A stretch of DNA of 5,116 nucleotides from Clostridiaceae bacterium (GTDB lineage Bacteria; Bacillota; Clostridia; Saccharofermentanales; UBA5734): contig JAAYKS010000076.1 in assembly GCA_012522285.1 (NCBI GenBank), forward strand, positions 1-5,116, given 5' to 3'. Below the pieces are notes generated by a model, which saw only the letters and a list, made by a program, of their open reading frames with translations, did not search any database and was not told the DNA's origin. Of this stretch, positions 1 through 5,116 are shown in pieces (the stretch's first letter is position 1; each line of letters opens with the position of its first letter). The position numbers were made by a program, and so were the translations under genes.

Positions 1-618
1 ACTCATCATGAGTGCGCGGACGACGTCGGTGTTGGCGTCCTTGTCATCCGTCCCCAGCAATTTGGCCAGCATGCTCCGTGCGACAGGGTGACCCTGCGCA
101 GCGGCTTTCTGGAACCAGGCGACGGCTGCGGTCCGGTTCTCTCTTCCCCTGGAAGCGTACTTTTGCAGTCCGACCTGAAACTGGGCGTCAGGATTGTCGC
201 CGGGCTCCCGGTCGGGATCCATCAAGTAGACAGGATACGCCTCCGGATTCAGATCCTCACGGTGACGGACATAGTACCGCCGGATCAGCCCGGGTGCGGC
301 CCGAAGCCCGATCCGTCCCACCAGCAGCGCCAGCAGCGCCCCCATGAAGACCGCAAGCAATACATAGATGAGTGCGCGCTCCATCTGCATGCTGCCGACA
401 TAGGCAGCGACACACACGCCGACCGTTATAAGCAGAATCCCCGCCAGCAGGAGCAACGCGTTCCTGCGCACAGCCTCCGGGCGCCGATGGACGTTGTGAA
501 TGTCCAGCATCCGGGTAAACGGGAGCGTAAAGGTCAGGATACGCACCGCGATCATCGCAGCCATTGCTCCCAATCCGAATCCGGCGATCAGCAATAAATA
601 AATCGTGACATCACTCAT
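1..618 (-). CDS. Membrane protein with C-terminal Sel1-like repeat, partial (runs off left edge)
   Basis: This reading frame is open for 206 codons from the ATG at 618-616 to the window edge with no stop, so the C-terminus is missing. The start is preceded by a GGAGAGGGG ribosome binding site at 629-637 (minus strand), 10 nt away. Three hydrophobic segments are visible at about residues 5-28, 54-74 and 82-103. They are separated by a basic loop (LPFTR at 32-36, HRRP at 44-47), and a soluble tail follows. Residues about 145-188 resemble one Sel1/TPR-like repeat: AQFQVGLQKYA, then AVAWFQKAAAQGHPVARSML. Sel1 repeats usually mediate protein contacts; the partner here is unknown. It is paralogous to the gene just upstream (648-1274) and is probably co-transcribed with it across 29 nt. 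I do not recognise a named family for the membrane part. That the frame is real is well supported; the function is not. Confidence 0.82.
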   Translation of the reverse strand, partial: MSDVTIYLLLIAGFGLGAMAAMIAVRILTFTLPFTRMLDIHNVHRRPEAVRRNALLLLAGILLITVGVCVAAYVGSMQMERALIYVLLAVFMGALLALLVGRIGLRAAPGLIRRYYVRHREDLNPEAYPVYLMDPDREPGDNPDAQFQVGLQKYASRGRENRTAAVAWFQKAAAQGHPVARSMLAKLLGTDDKDANTDVVRALMMS

Positions 619-647
619 CTGTATGGATCCCCTCTCCGGTGACAGCC

Positions 648-1274
648 TTACCCATTCCTGGGTGGAAACCCGCGTTCCATTTCCTGGATTTCACCCAAAC
701 TGCGAGTCCAGGTCAGCCCTCGCGCAACCGGCAACACTTCGCCGTCGCGCGGGAAGGTACCGCTGGCGCGGCCATTGGCGACCCGATGCTCCTTGGATTC
801 GCTCATCAATTGCCTGATCCAATCCGGATCGGCCGGATATCCCATCAATGACCCGGTCAGTTCGACCAGCGCCGGATCCCCCGTACAGGATGCGACATAG
901 ACCGCCAGTGCCTCCGGGTCGAGTTGCCTCCGATTGCGGCGGATGTAGCGCCGGAGGGTTTTGGACGTCACATTGCGGCCGGGGTTTTTCCAGAACATCG
1001 CGTACATCGCCCCGAGCATCATCGTGAGAACCGGTTCCTCCCGCTTTGCCAGCAACATCAGCGCGGCGACGACACCGCCGAGCAGCAGAAGCAGAATCGT
1101 CGACACCAGCAGGGTAATCCCGCTGGCGCGGCCAGGCCGGCGGTGGATCCCGCGCCGTCCGAGCCGCCGGGTGAAGGGCAGATCGAACAGTAAGAGCGAA
1201 GATCCCAGCCGAACGACAAAATAGCCAAATGGAATGGCCGCCACAAGCACAACGTAATACAGTGTTTCTCCCAT
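648..1274 (-). CDS. Small multi-spanning membrane protein of unknown function, paralogue of the next gene
   Basis: This is a complete 208-residue protein. The ATG at 1274-1272 has an AGGAGGGG ribosome binding site 5 nt upstream (1280-1287), which fixes the start; the stop is TAA at 650-648. Hydrophobic segments lie at about residues 5-29 and 52-76, with a shorter one at 82-96. A basic loop between the first two carries LPFTR (32-36) and HRRP (44-47). A very basic stretch (about 98-116, with LRRYIRRNRR) follows the last membrane segment and is likely cytoplasmic. The region up to LDPEALAVY (118-126) matches the downstream gene 1-618 in order and spacing. The last 80 residues do not, and show no Sel1 repeat. 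It is the first gene of a leftward pair that diverges from the polyamine transport operon. I recognise no family and infer no function beyond membrane location. Confidence 0.82.
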   Translation of the reverse strand: MGETLYYVVLVAAIPFGYFVVRLGSSLLLFDLPFTRRLGRRGIHRRPGRASGITLLVSTILLLLLGGVVAALMLLAKREEPVLTMMLGAMYAMFWKNPGRNVTSKTLRRYIRRNRRQLDPEALAVYVASCTGDPALVELTGSLMGYPADPDWIRQLMSESKEHRVANGRASGTFPRDGEVLPVARGLTWTRSLGEIQEMERGFPPRNG

Positions 1275-1323
1275 GCGATCCCCTCCTGTCCGGACCTGCG
1301 CGAAATGACATCCTTATGTATAT

Positions 1324-1353
1324 AGTATAATCCCCGCAGTAAACAAAAAGTAA
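1324..1353 (-). promoter_or_regulatory. Candidate promoter for the leftward membrane-protein genes
   Basis: On the minus strand a TATACT -10-like hexamer lies at 1329-1324. A weak TTACTT -35-like hexamer sits at 1353-1348, with an 18-nt spacer. Transcription would start near 1317, about 43 nt before the ATG at 1274. An overlapping alternative uses TTGTTT (1346-1341) and TATACA (1322-1317), also 18 nt apart. The region is right for a promoter but the -35 match is poor, so the exact choice is uncertain. Confidence 0.4.
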
Positions 1354-1423
1354 CCGCGTTCTGGCTGCCAAAAAACAACATTGACGGCGAGGAACTCCGG
1401 GCTATATAATCGTTTTGTTTACT
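1338..1423. repeat. 11-bp inverted repeat spanning both divergent promoters
   Basis: AGTAAACAAAA (1338-1348) is exactly the reverse complement of TTTTGTTTACT (1413-1423). The arms are 75 bp apart centre to centre, about seven helical turns. The left arm overlaps the candidate leftward promoter; the right arm overlaps the rightward transcription start and the half-site cluster. The spacing is too long for a simple RNA hairpin and better suits paired protein-binding sites. Confidence 0.6.
1381..1410 (+). promoter_or_regulatory. Sigma-A/sigma-70-type promoter of the regulator-potABCD operon
   Basis: TTGACG (1381-1386, 5 of 6 to consensus) and TATAAT (1405-1410, exact) are separated by 18 nt. 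An A-rich tract (1370-1380) precedes the -35 and could act as an UP-like element. The predicted start is near 1417, giving a leader of about 85 nt before the ATG at 1502. The match and position make this the best promoter in the window. Confidence 0.75.
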
Positions 1424-1443
1424 TTCACTAAACCCTGGGTTTA
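1417..1443. promoter_or_regulatory. Operator-like cluster of GTTTA/TAAAC half-sites at the predicted transcription start
   Basis: Three half-sites occur in alternating orientation: GTTTA (1417-1421), TAAAC (1429-1433) and GTTTA (1439-1443). Their starts are 12 and 10 bp apart, roughly one helical turn each. The first two form GTTTA-N7-TAAAC. The last two lie in a perfect 7-1-7 palindrome, TAAACCC-T-GGGTTTA (1429-1443). The cluster sits at about +1 to +27 of the predicted promoter, a classical repressor position. Binding by the adjacent HTH-cupin protein is inferred, not shown. Confidence 0.55.
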
Positions 1444-1487
1444 ATATCATGCTACTTGGTTGATCGCCGATCTATGCAAAAGAGGAA

Positions 1488-1494
1488 GGGAGGG
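1488..1494 (+). promoter_or_regulatory. Ribosome binding site deciding the regulator start
   Basis: GGGAGGG ends 7 nt before the ATG at 1502. It supports that start over the in-frame TTG at 1460, which would add 14 residues ahead of the HTH domain and has no comparable site in front of it. Confidence 0.75.
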
Positions 1495-1501
1495 CCCGGA
1501 T

Positions 1502-2050
1502 ATGAACATCGGGGGGAAAATCAAAAGCCTCTGGCAGCAAAACCAGCTCACGCAGGAAGAGCTCGCCGACCGCTGCGAACTATCCAAAGGTTTTATCTCC
1601 CTGCTCGAGCGCGACATGACCTCTCCTTCCATCGCCACGCTGACCGACATTCTGAGTTGTCTGGGCACCGATCTGAAGGGGTTTTTCAATGATCTCGGCG
1701 AAGACAGTGATCGAACGGTGGTGTTCCGCGCGGAGGACCACATGGTCAAATGCGATGTCGAGGCCGCGAGTGAAATCGCCTGGCTGGTTCCCACCGCACA
1801 AAAGAACGAAATGGAGCCGATCCTTGTCACGCTCGATCCCGGCGGAGCGACATTTCCCGACCACCCGCACGAGGGAGAGGAGATCGGCTATGTGCTCCAA
1901 GGCACGATCCTCATCGAAATCGGAACCCAGCGCTGGCGTGCGGGACGCGGCGACAGCTTCCTGATCCAGCCCGACGCACCCCACCGCATTTCCAATCCGG
2001 ACAAACGGCCCGCCCGGTTTCTCTGGGTGTCCTCACCGCCGAGTTTCTAG
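1502..2050 (+). CDS. XRE-family HTH regulator with C-terminal cupin domain (PuuR-like), probable regulator of the polyamine operon
   Basis: This 182-residue cytoplasmic protein has a helix-turn-helix of the XRE/Cro type at about residues 5-60. The turn and recognition helix are around LTQEELADRCELSKGFISLLERD (16-38). A short linker leads to a cupin_2 barrel at about 105-178. Cupin motif 1 is intact (H121, H123, E127, G134), and motif 2 is seen as GD...P157...H161...N165, so the usual three-His-one-Glu metal site appears complete. This two-domain layout and length match regulators such as E. coli PuuR, in which the cupin domain is thought to sense a small ligand. It is first in the operon, 42 nt before potA. 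By family and position it likely controls potABCD and its own promoter, using the half-sites at 1417-1443. Its ligand is inferred to be a polyamine; another ligand or an activating role cannot be excluded. Confidence 0.9.
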   Translation: MNIGGKIKSLWQQNQLTQEELADRCELSKGFISLLERDMTSPSIATLTDILSCLGTDLKGFFNDLGEDSDRTVVFRAEDHMVKCDVEAASEIAWLVPTAQKNEMEPILVTLDPGGATFPDHPHEGEEIGYVLQGTILIEIGTQRWRAGRGDSFLIQPDAPHRISNPDKRPARFLWVSSPPSF

Positions 2051-2077
2051 GAGGACACCCGCTCATCCGTATCCGAC

Positions 2078-2084
2078 AAGGAGG
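2078..2084 (+). promoter_or_regulatory. Ribosome binding site of potA
   Basis: AAGGAGG lies 8 nt before the ATG at 2093 in the 42-nt gap after the regulator gene. It is near-ideal and supports the unusually long N-terminus of this PotA. A second AGGAGG overlaps the regulator's stop codon (2049-2054) but has no start codon at a useful distance. Confidence 0.8.
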
Positions 2085-2092
2085 AGAACGCC

Positions 2093-3343
2093 ATGACCTC
2101 TCTCATCCAGCGCATCGCCGCCCTCAAGCCTGCCGACGCGAACGGCGCGTCGCCGTCGACCCGGAACGGGTCTGCGGCACCGAAACAGTTGTTGGAGGAC
2201 AAAACCGGATCCTCCCATCTGATCGAAGTCGTAGGCATGAACAAGTCATATGGCGATGTACGGGTATTGAGCGACATCACGTTCTATGTCAGGAACAATG
2301 AGTTTCTCACCCTGCTGGGCCCCTCCGGGTGCGGCAAATCCACCACCCTGCGGATTCTCGCCGGTTTTGAGCAACCGGACGACGGCCAGGTGCTGTTCGA
2401 GGGTCACGACCTGACGGCCATCCCCCCTTTCCAGCGAAAGCTCAACACCGTGTTCCAGCGGTATGCGTTGTTTCCTCATCTCAGTGTGTTTGAAAACATC
2501 GCGTTTGGACTGCGGGTGAAAAACGTGCCCAAACAGGAAATCGCGGGCCGGGTCGAACAGGCGCTGCGTACCGTCGACCTCCAGGGATACGGGAAGCGCT
2601 GGGTGGACCAGCTGTCCGGCGGCCAGATGCAGCGGGTTGCGATCGCGCGGGCCATTGTGAACAAACCGATGGTTCTTCTCCTGGACGAGCCACTGGGCGC
2701 GCTCGATCTGAAGATGCGCAAAGAGATGCAGGTCGAACTCAAGGAGATGCAGCGCAGCCTGGGGATCACATTTATCTATGTGACCCACGACCAGGAAGAA
2801 GCGCTCACGATGTCCGATACCATCATCGTGATGAAAGAAGGCGTGATCCAGCAGATTGGCCGCCCGATCGACATCTACAACGAGCCCCGCAACGCTTTTG
2901 TAGCCGGGTTCATCGGGGAGAGCAACATCATCCCCGGCCAGATGGCACGCGATTATGAGGTAGGGTTCGCGGGGCGCACTTTCTGCTGCGTAGACAAACG
3001 TTTCGCGGACGAGGCGGTCGATGTGGTCGTCCGGCCCGAGGACATCGACATCGGAGAACCGGGTGAAGACCGGGTCAACGGCGAAGTCATCTCGGTGGTG
3101 TTCAAAGGCGTCCACTACGAGATGCTGGTCGAGTCGGAGGGATTCCAGTGGATGGTCCACAGCACCGATCACGCACCGGAAGGTTCTCGTGTCGGACTGT
3201 CGTTTGGCCCCGACGACATTCACATCATGGCCAAGTCCGACTTCTCCCCCGACCGGTTGCATCCAGGGGAAGGCATCGATGGACCGGATGCGGACGAGCC
3301 GGCCACGATTGAAGAAGACCCGTCGGGAGGTGCCTGGACATGA
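2093..3343 (+). CDS. potA: Spermidine/putrescine ABC transporter ATP-binding protein PotA
   Basis: This is the ATPase that powers polyamine import, acting as a dimer on the cytoplasmic side of PotB/PotC. All nucleotide-binding motifs are present in its 416 residues: Walker A GPSGCGKST (76-84), Q-loop Q122 in VFQRYALFPHL, signature LSGGQ (174-178), Walker B LLLDEP (195-200), D-loop GALD (202-205) and switch H232. A TOBE-type regulatory domain follows at about 275-380, with VVVRPEDI at 311-318. The protein is longer than E. coli PotA (378 residues). About 42 extra residues, rich in Ala, Ser and Pro, precede the first domain strand (LIEVVGMNKSYG), and an acidic tail covers 381-416. The strong ribosome binding site supports the long start, and the next in-frame Met (49) lies inside the domain. 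The stop overlaps the potB start by 4 nt. ATPases for related substrates are similar; the potBCD context supports polyamines. Confidence 0.95.
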   Translation: MTSLIQRIAALKPADANGASPSTRNGSAAPKQLLEDKTGSSHLIEVVGMNKSYGDVRVLSDITFYVRNNEFLTLLGPSGCGKSTTLRILAGFEQPDDGQVLFEGHDLTAIPPFQRKLNTVFQRYALFPHLSVFENIAFGLRVKNVPKQEIAGRVEQALRTVDLQGYGKRWVDQLSGGQMQRVAIARAIVNKPMVLLLDEPLGALDLKMRKEMQVELKEMQRSLGITFIYVTHDQEEALTMSDTIIVMKEGVIQQIGRPIDIYNEPRNAFVAGFIGESNIIPGQMARDYEVGFAGRTFCCVDKRFADEAVDVVVRPEDIDIGEPGEDRVNGEVISVVFKGVHYEMLVESEGFQWMVHSTDHAPEGSRVGLSFGPDDIHIMAKSDFSPDRLHPGEGIDGPDADEPATIEEDPSGGAWT

Positions 3344-4245
3344 AACTGAGGCGCCTGGCTTATCCTTACCTCCTCTGGATGGTGCTGTTCACCATCCTTC
3401 CGCTGCTGCTGATCGCTTATTACGCGTTTACCACCTATGACGCGGACGGAAACCTCGTATTCACCTTCGTGGGATTCTCCAACATCGTGACGGGGGACCG
3501 GGTCGAGATGGGCGCGTTTGGGCTGCGTTCGTTGTTTGGTCTGCACCTGTCGGTTCCGATCTATGTCAACACCTTTCTCCTGTCACTCGAGATGGCGCTG
3601 GTCTGCACCCTCATCTGTCTGGCTGCCGGGTATCCGGTGTCCTACATGCTGGCCAACCGCGCACGACGGCTTCGCGGCCGCAGCGACCTGCTGCTGTTTC
3701 TGTTCGTGATGCCAATGTGGATGAACGCACTGTTGCGCACCTACGCCTGGCTGGCGCTGCTCGAACCCAAGGGAATCGTCAATTCCCTGCTGGGGATGAT
3801 TGGGATCGCGGAGCAGCAGTTTCTGTACAACCGCTTCGCCATCGGACTGGGCATGGTCTACAACTACCTCCCCTATATGGTTCTTCCCATCTACTCGGTA
3901 CTGGTCAAGATCGACCCGAATGTCGTCGAGGCCGCTGAAGACCTCGGGGCTAACCGAGCCGAGACCTTCACGCGCGTGATCTTCCCGCTCAGCACCCCGG
4001 GGATCCTGTCGGGCATCAACATGGTCTTTATGCCGGCGATGACCACCTTCCTGATCCCCAATCTGCTGGGTGGAGGCCGATATCTCCTGATCGGCAACGT
4101 GATCGAACGGCAATACATGGTCGCCCGCGACTGGACCACCGCGTCCGCGTTGTCGATCGTGCTGCTTGTGCTGGTGCTGCTAGGCATGCGCGTGCTGACA
4201 CGCAATGAGGCAGCCAGCGGGGAAGGGGGGAGCATCCTGCTATGA
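3340..4245 (+). CDS. potB: Spermidine/putrescine ABC transporter permease PotB
   Basis: This is one of the two membrane subunits forming the polyamine channel. Its 301 residues show about six hydrophobic segments (roughly 9-30, 77-104, 115-140, 165-190, 219-240 and 266-284). The EAA loop that contacts PotA is EAAEDLGANRAETFTRVIFPL (197-217), with the conserved E-A-A, G203 and P216. LPYMVLPIYSVL (177-188) just before it is also typical of this permease group. The first extracellular loop (about 31-76) is long, with a YDADGNLVFTFVGFSNI stretch followed by a segment around 52-72. The ATG is the first A of an ATGA overlap with the potA stop, with GGGAGGTG (3325-3332) 7 nt upstream, so translation is probably coupled to potA. 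The sequence alone cannot separate putrescine from spermidine preference. Confidence 0.93.
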   Translation: MKLRRLAYPYLLWMVLFTILPLLLIAYYAFTTYDADGNLVFTFVGFSNIVTGDRVEMGAFGLRSLFGLHLSVPIYVNTFLLSLEMALVCTLICLAAGYPVSYMLANRARRLRGRSDLLLFLFVMPMWMNALLRTYAWLALLEPKGIVNSLLGMIGIAEQQFLYNRFAIGLGMVYNYLPYMVLPIYSVLVKIDPNVVEAAEDLGANRAETFTRVIFPLSTPGILSGINMVFMPAMTTFLIPNLLGGGRYLLIGNVIERQYMVARDWTTASALSIVLLVLVLLGMRVLTRNEAASGEGGSILL

Positions 4246-5063
4246 TCCGGTTGATCAGAAAATTCCTCCGGAACGGCTACATGGCGCTCGTCTTCCTGTT
4301 TTTGTACGCGCCGGTCGCAGTCCTGGTCGTGTTCTCGTTCAACAAGTCAAAATCCCGGGCGGTCTGGGGTGGATTCACGCTCGACTGGTATCGGCAGCTG
4401 CTGCAAAACGACTCGATCCTCGAAGCACTCCGGACCACCCTCGCGCTGGCCGCCCTGTCCGCGATCATCGCGACCGCGGTCGCGGTGGTCACCTGTCTGG
4501 GGCTTACCGGATTCCGCCGCCGCGCACGGGCTGCGATCATGAACGTGACATACATCCCCAACGTATCTCCCGACCTGGTCACAGGCATTTCCCTGATGCT
4601 GCTGTTCTCGTTTATCGGGATCGTAAGCGGGTTTCCGACCCTGCTGCTGGCACACATCGCCTTCAATATCCCCTATGCGATCCTGTCGATCTCCCCCAAA
4701 GTCCGACAGCTGGACCGCAACGTGTTCGAAGCCGCCCTGGATCTCGGATGCCGGCCGGCCAGAGCGCTGCTCAAGGTCGTACTACCTGAAATCATGCCGG
4801 GTATCGTGACGTCGCTCATCCTGACCTTTACGCTCTCGATCGACGACTTCACGATCAGTTATTTTACCGCCGGTTCCAGCGCCTCGACCCTGGCGATCAC
4901 GATCTACAACATGGCCCGCAAGGGGGTCAGTCCCCAGATCAACGCGCTCTCTTCGATCATGTTCCTGGTCGTCCTGCTCCTTTTAGTGGTCGTCAACATC
5001 CGTTCTTCACGAGACAACAACCGAAAAGCCAAAAAGAATACTGAGGAGGTCCTGACACGATGA
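4242..5063 (+). CDS. potC: Spermidine/putrescine ABC transporter permease PotC
   Basis: This is the second membrane subunit of the importer, pairing with PotB. It has 273 residues, close to the family's usual length. Hydrophobic segments are at about 13-33, 63-88, 103-128, 131-151, 184-208 and 236-253. The region after the first segment, FSFNKSKSRAVWGGFTLDWY (31-50), is characteristic of PotC-type permeases. So is DDFTISYFTAG (201-211) near the fifth segment. The EAA loop is EAALDLGCRPARALLKVVLPE (163-183), with G169 and P182 conserved. The tail is basic and polar (RKAKKNTEE). The start overlaps the potB stop as ATGA, with GGGGGGAG (4225-4232) 9 nt upstream. No truncation or frameshift is seen. 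Confidence 0.94.
   Translation: MIRLIRKFLRNGYMALVFLFLYAPVAVLVVFSFNKSKSRAVWGGFTLDWYRQLLQNDSILEALRTTLALAALSAIIATAVAVVTCLGLTGFRRRARAAIMNVTYIPNVSPDLVTGISLMLLFSFIGIVSGFPTLLLAHIAFNIPYAILSISPKVRQLDRNVFEAALDLGCRPARALLKVVLPEIMPGIVTSLILTFTLSIDDFTISYFTAGSSASTLAITIYNMARKGVSPQINALSSIMFLVVLLLLVVVNIRSSRDNNRKAKKNTEEVLTR
5043..5050 (+). promoter_or_regulatory. Strong ribosome binding site of potD inside potC
   Basis: GAGGAGGT lies within the last codons of potC, 9 nt before the potD ATG. It is a better match than the sites of potB and potC. This fits the family expectation that the solute-binding protein is made in excess over the permeases. Confidence 0.75.
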
Positions 5064-5116
5064 AAAAAAAACTGCTCTCTCTGCTGCTGGCCGTCCTGCT
5101 CCTGACGACGGCAGCG
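5060..5116 (+). CDS. potD: Start of the solute-binding protein PotD (signal peptide only; runs off right edge)
   Basis: Only 19 codons are present: MKKK followed by a run of Leu, Ala and Val ending in LLLTTAA. This is the basic n-region and hydrophobic core of a signal peptide. No lipobox cysteine or cleavage site is reached before the edge. The start overlaps the potC stop as ATGA and has a strong ribosome binding site. By the standard potABCD order this should be the extracellular polyamine-binding protein, in Gram-positives usually a lipoprotein. The name rests on gene order and the signal peptide alone, because none of the binding domain is visible. Confidence 0.75.
   Translation, partial: MKKKLLSLLLAVLLLTTAA

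Larger units (their letters stand above)
1275..1501. other. Divergent intergenic region
   Basis: This 227-nt gap separates the leftward membrane-protein genes from the rightward regulator-potABCD operon. It is clearly more AT-rich than the flanking coding DNA. It contains candidate promoters for both directions and several GTTTA/TAAAC half-sites, listed separately. I see no credible protein-coding gene or intrinsic terminator in it. Confidence 0.8.

Noticed and set aside
88..597. A 169-codon plus-strand frame at the left end
   Set aside because: It is antisense to the Sel1-like membrane gene. Its product is low-complexity polar sequence with no domain, while the minus-strand frame shows membrane segments, a ribosome binding site and a paralogue.
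619..647. Terminator between the two leftward genes
   Set aside because: The 29-nt gap has no stem followed by a U-run; the genes are more likely co-transcribed.
1305..1331. Possible second rightward promoter, ATGACA-N15-TATAAT
   Set aside because: The -10 at 1326-1331 is exact but the 15-nt spacer is too short for good activity, and a better promoter lies downstream at 1381-1410. The AT-rich stretch more likely serves the leftward genes.
691..1371. A 226-codon minus-strand frame overlapping the 648-1274 gene
   Set aside because: Its product is Arg/Gly/Ala-rich without membrane or domain features, and it starts upstream of the ribosome binding site that serves the 208-residue gene.
1449..1463. 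Four-codon leader peptide (ATG CTA CTT GGT TGA)
   Set aside because: It has no ribosome binding site and no run of regulatory codons, so it is not distinguishable from chance.
2048..2054. TAGGAGG overlapping the regulator stop, as start signal of a small extra gene
   Set aside because: No ATG, GTG or TTG follows at a suitable distance before the potA ribosome binding site.
2246..3262. A 338-codon open frame on the minus strand opposite potA
   Set aside because: It lies wholly antisense to a clear ABC ATPase, its product is His/Asp-rich with no recognisable domain, and GC-rich codon bias commonly opens such frames.
1..5116. CRISPR array, tRNA, rRNA, insertion sequence or phage signature
   Set aside because: I saw no regularly spaced repeats, no tRNA-like cloverleaf sequence, no transposase or integrase, and no terminal inverted repeats.

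Overview
The window looks like a chromosomal piece of a GC-rich Gram-positive bacterium, most likely Bacillota. The evidence is strong AGGAGG-type ribosome binding sites before most genes, sigma-A-like promoter elements in an AT-rich intergenic gap, and a Firmicutes-style order of an HTH-cupin regulator followed by potABCD. No rRNA or phylogenetic marker is present, so the genus cannot be named.

Left third (1-1274, minus strand): two consecutive genes for small membrane proteins, read leftward and 29 nt apart. They are paralogues: the motifs LPFTR and HRRP fall at the same residue numbers in both, and a basic stretch ending in L(N/D)PEA..VY is shared. The downstream copy (1-618) runs off the left edge and gains a Sel1-like repeat. 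The upstream copy (648-1274) has an unrecognised, non-Sel1 C-terminus. Function is unknown for both.

Middle (1275-1501): a 227-nt divergent intergenic region. It holds a good promoter for the rightward operon (TTGACG-N18-TATAAT, 1381-1410), a weaker candidate leftward promoter (1324-1353), a cluster of GTTTA/TAAAC half-sites just after the predicted rightward start (1417-1443), and an 11-bp inverted repeat (1338-1348 / 1413-1423) linking the two promoters.

Right two thirds (1502-5116, plus strand): a five-gene operon. It starts with an XRE-type HTH plus cupin regulator of the PuuR-like class. After 42 nt come potA (ATPase), potB and potC (permeases) and the first 19 codons of potD (extracellular solute-binding protein). 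Each of the junctions potA/potB, potB/potC and potC/potD is a 4-base ATGA overlap, so the transporter is probably translationally coupled. Together these encode a spermidine/putrescine-type ABC importer, with the first gene probably sensing ligand and repressing its own operon.

The transport system is a known type. The less explained parts are the divergent pair of paralogous membrane genes and the operator-like DNA between them and the polyamine operon.
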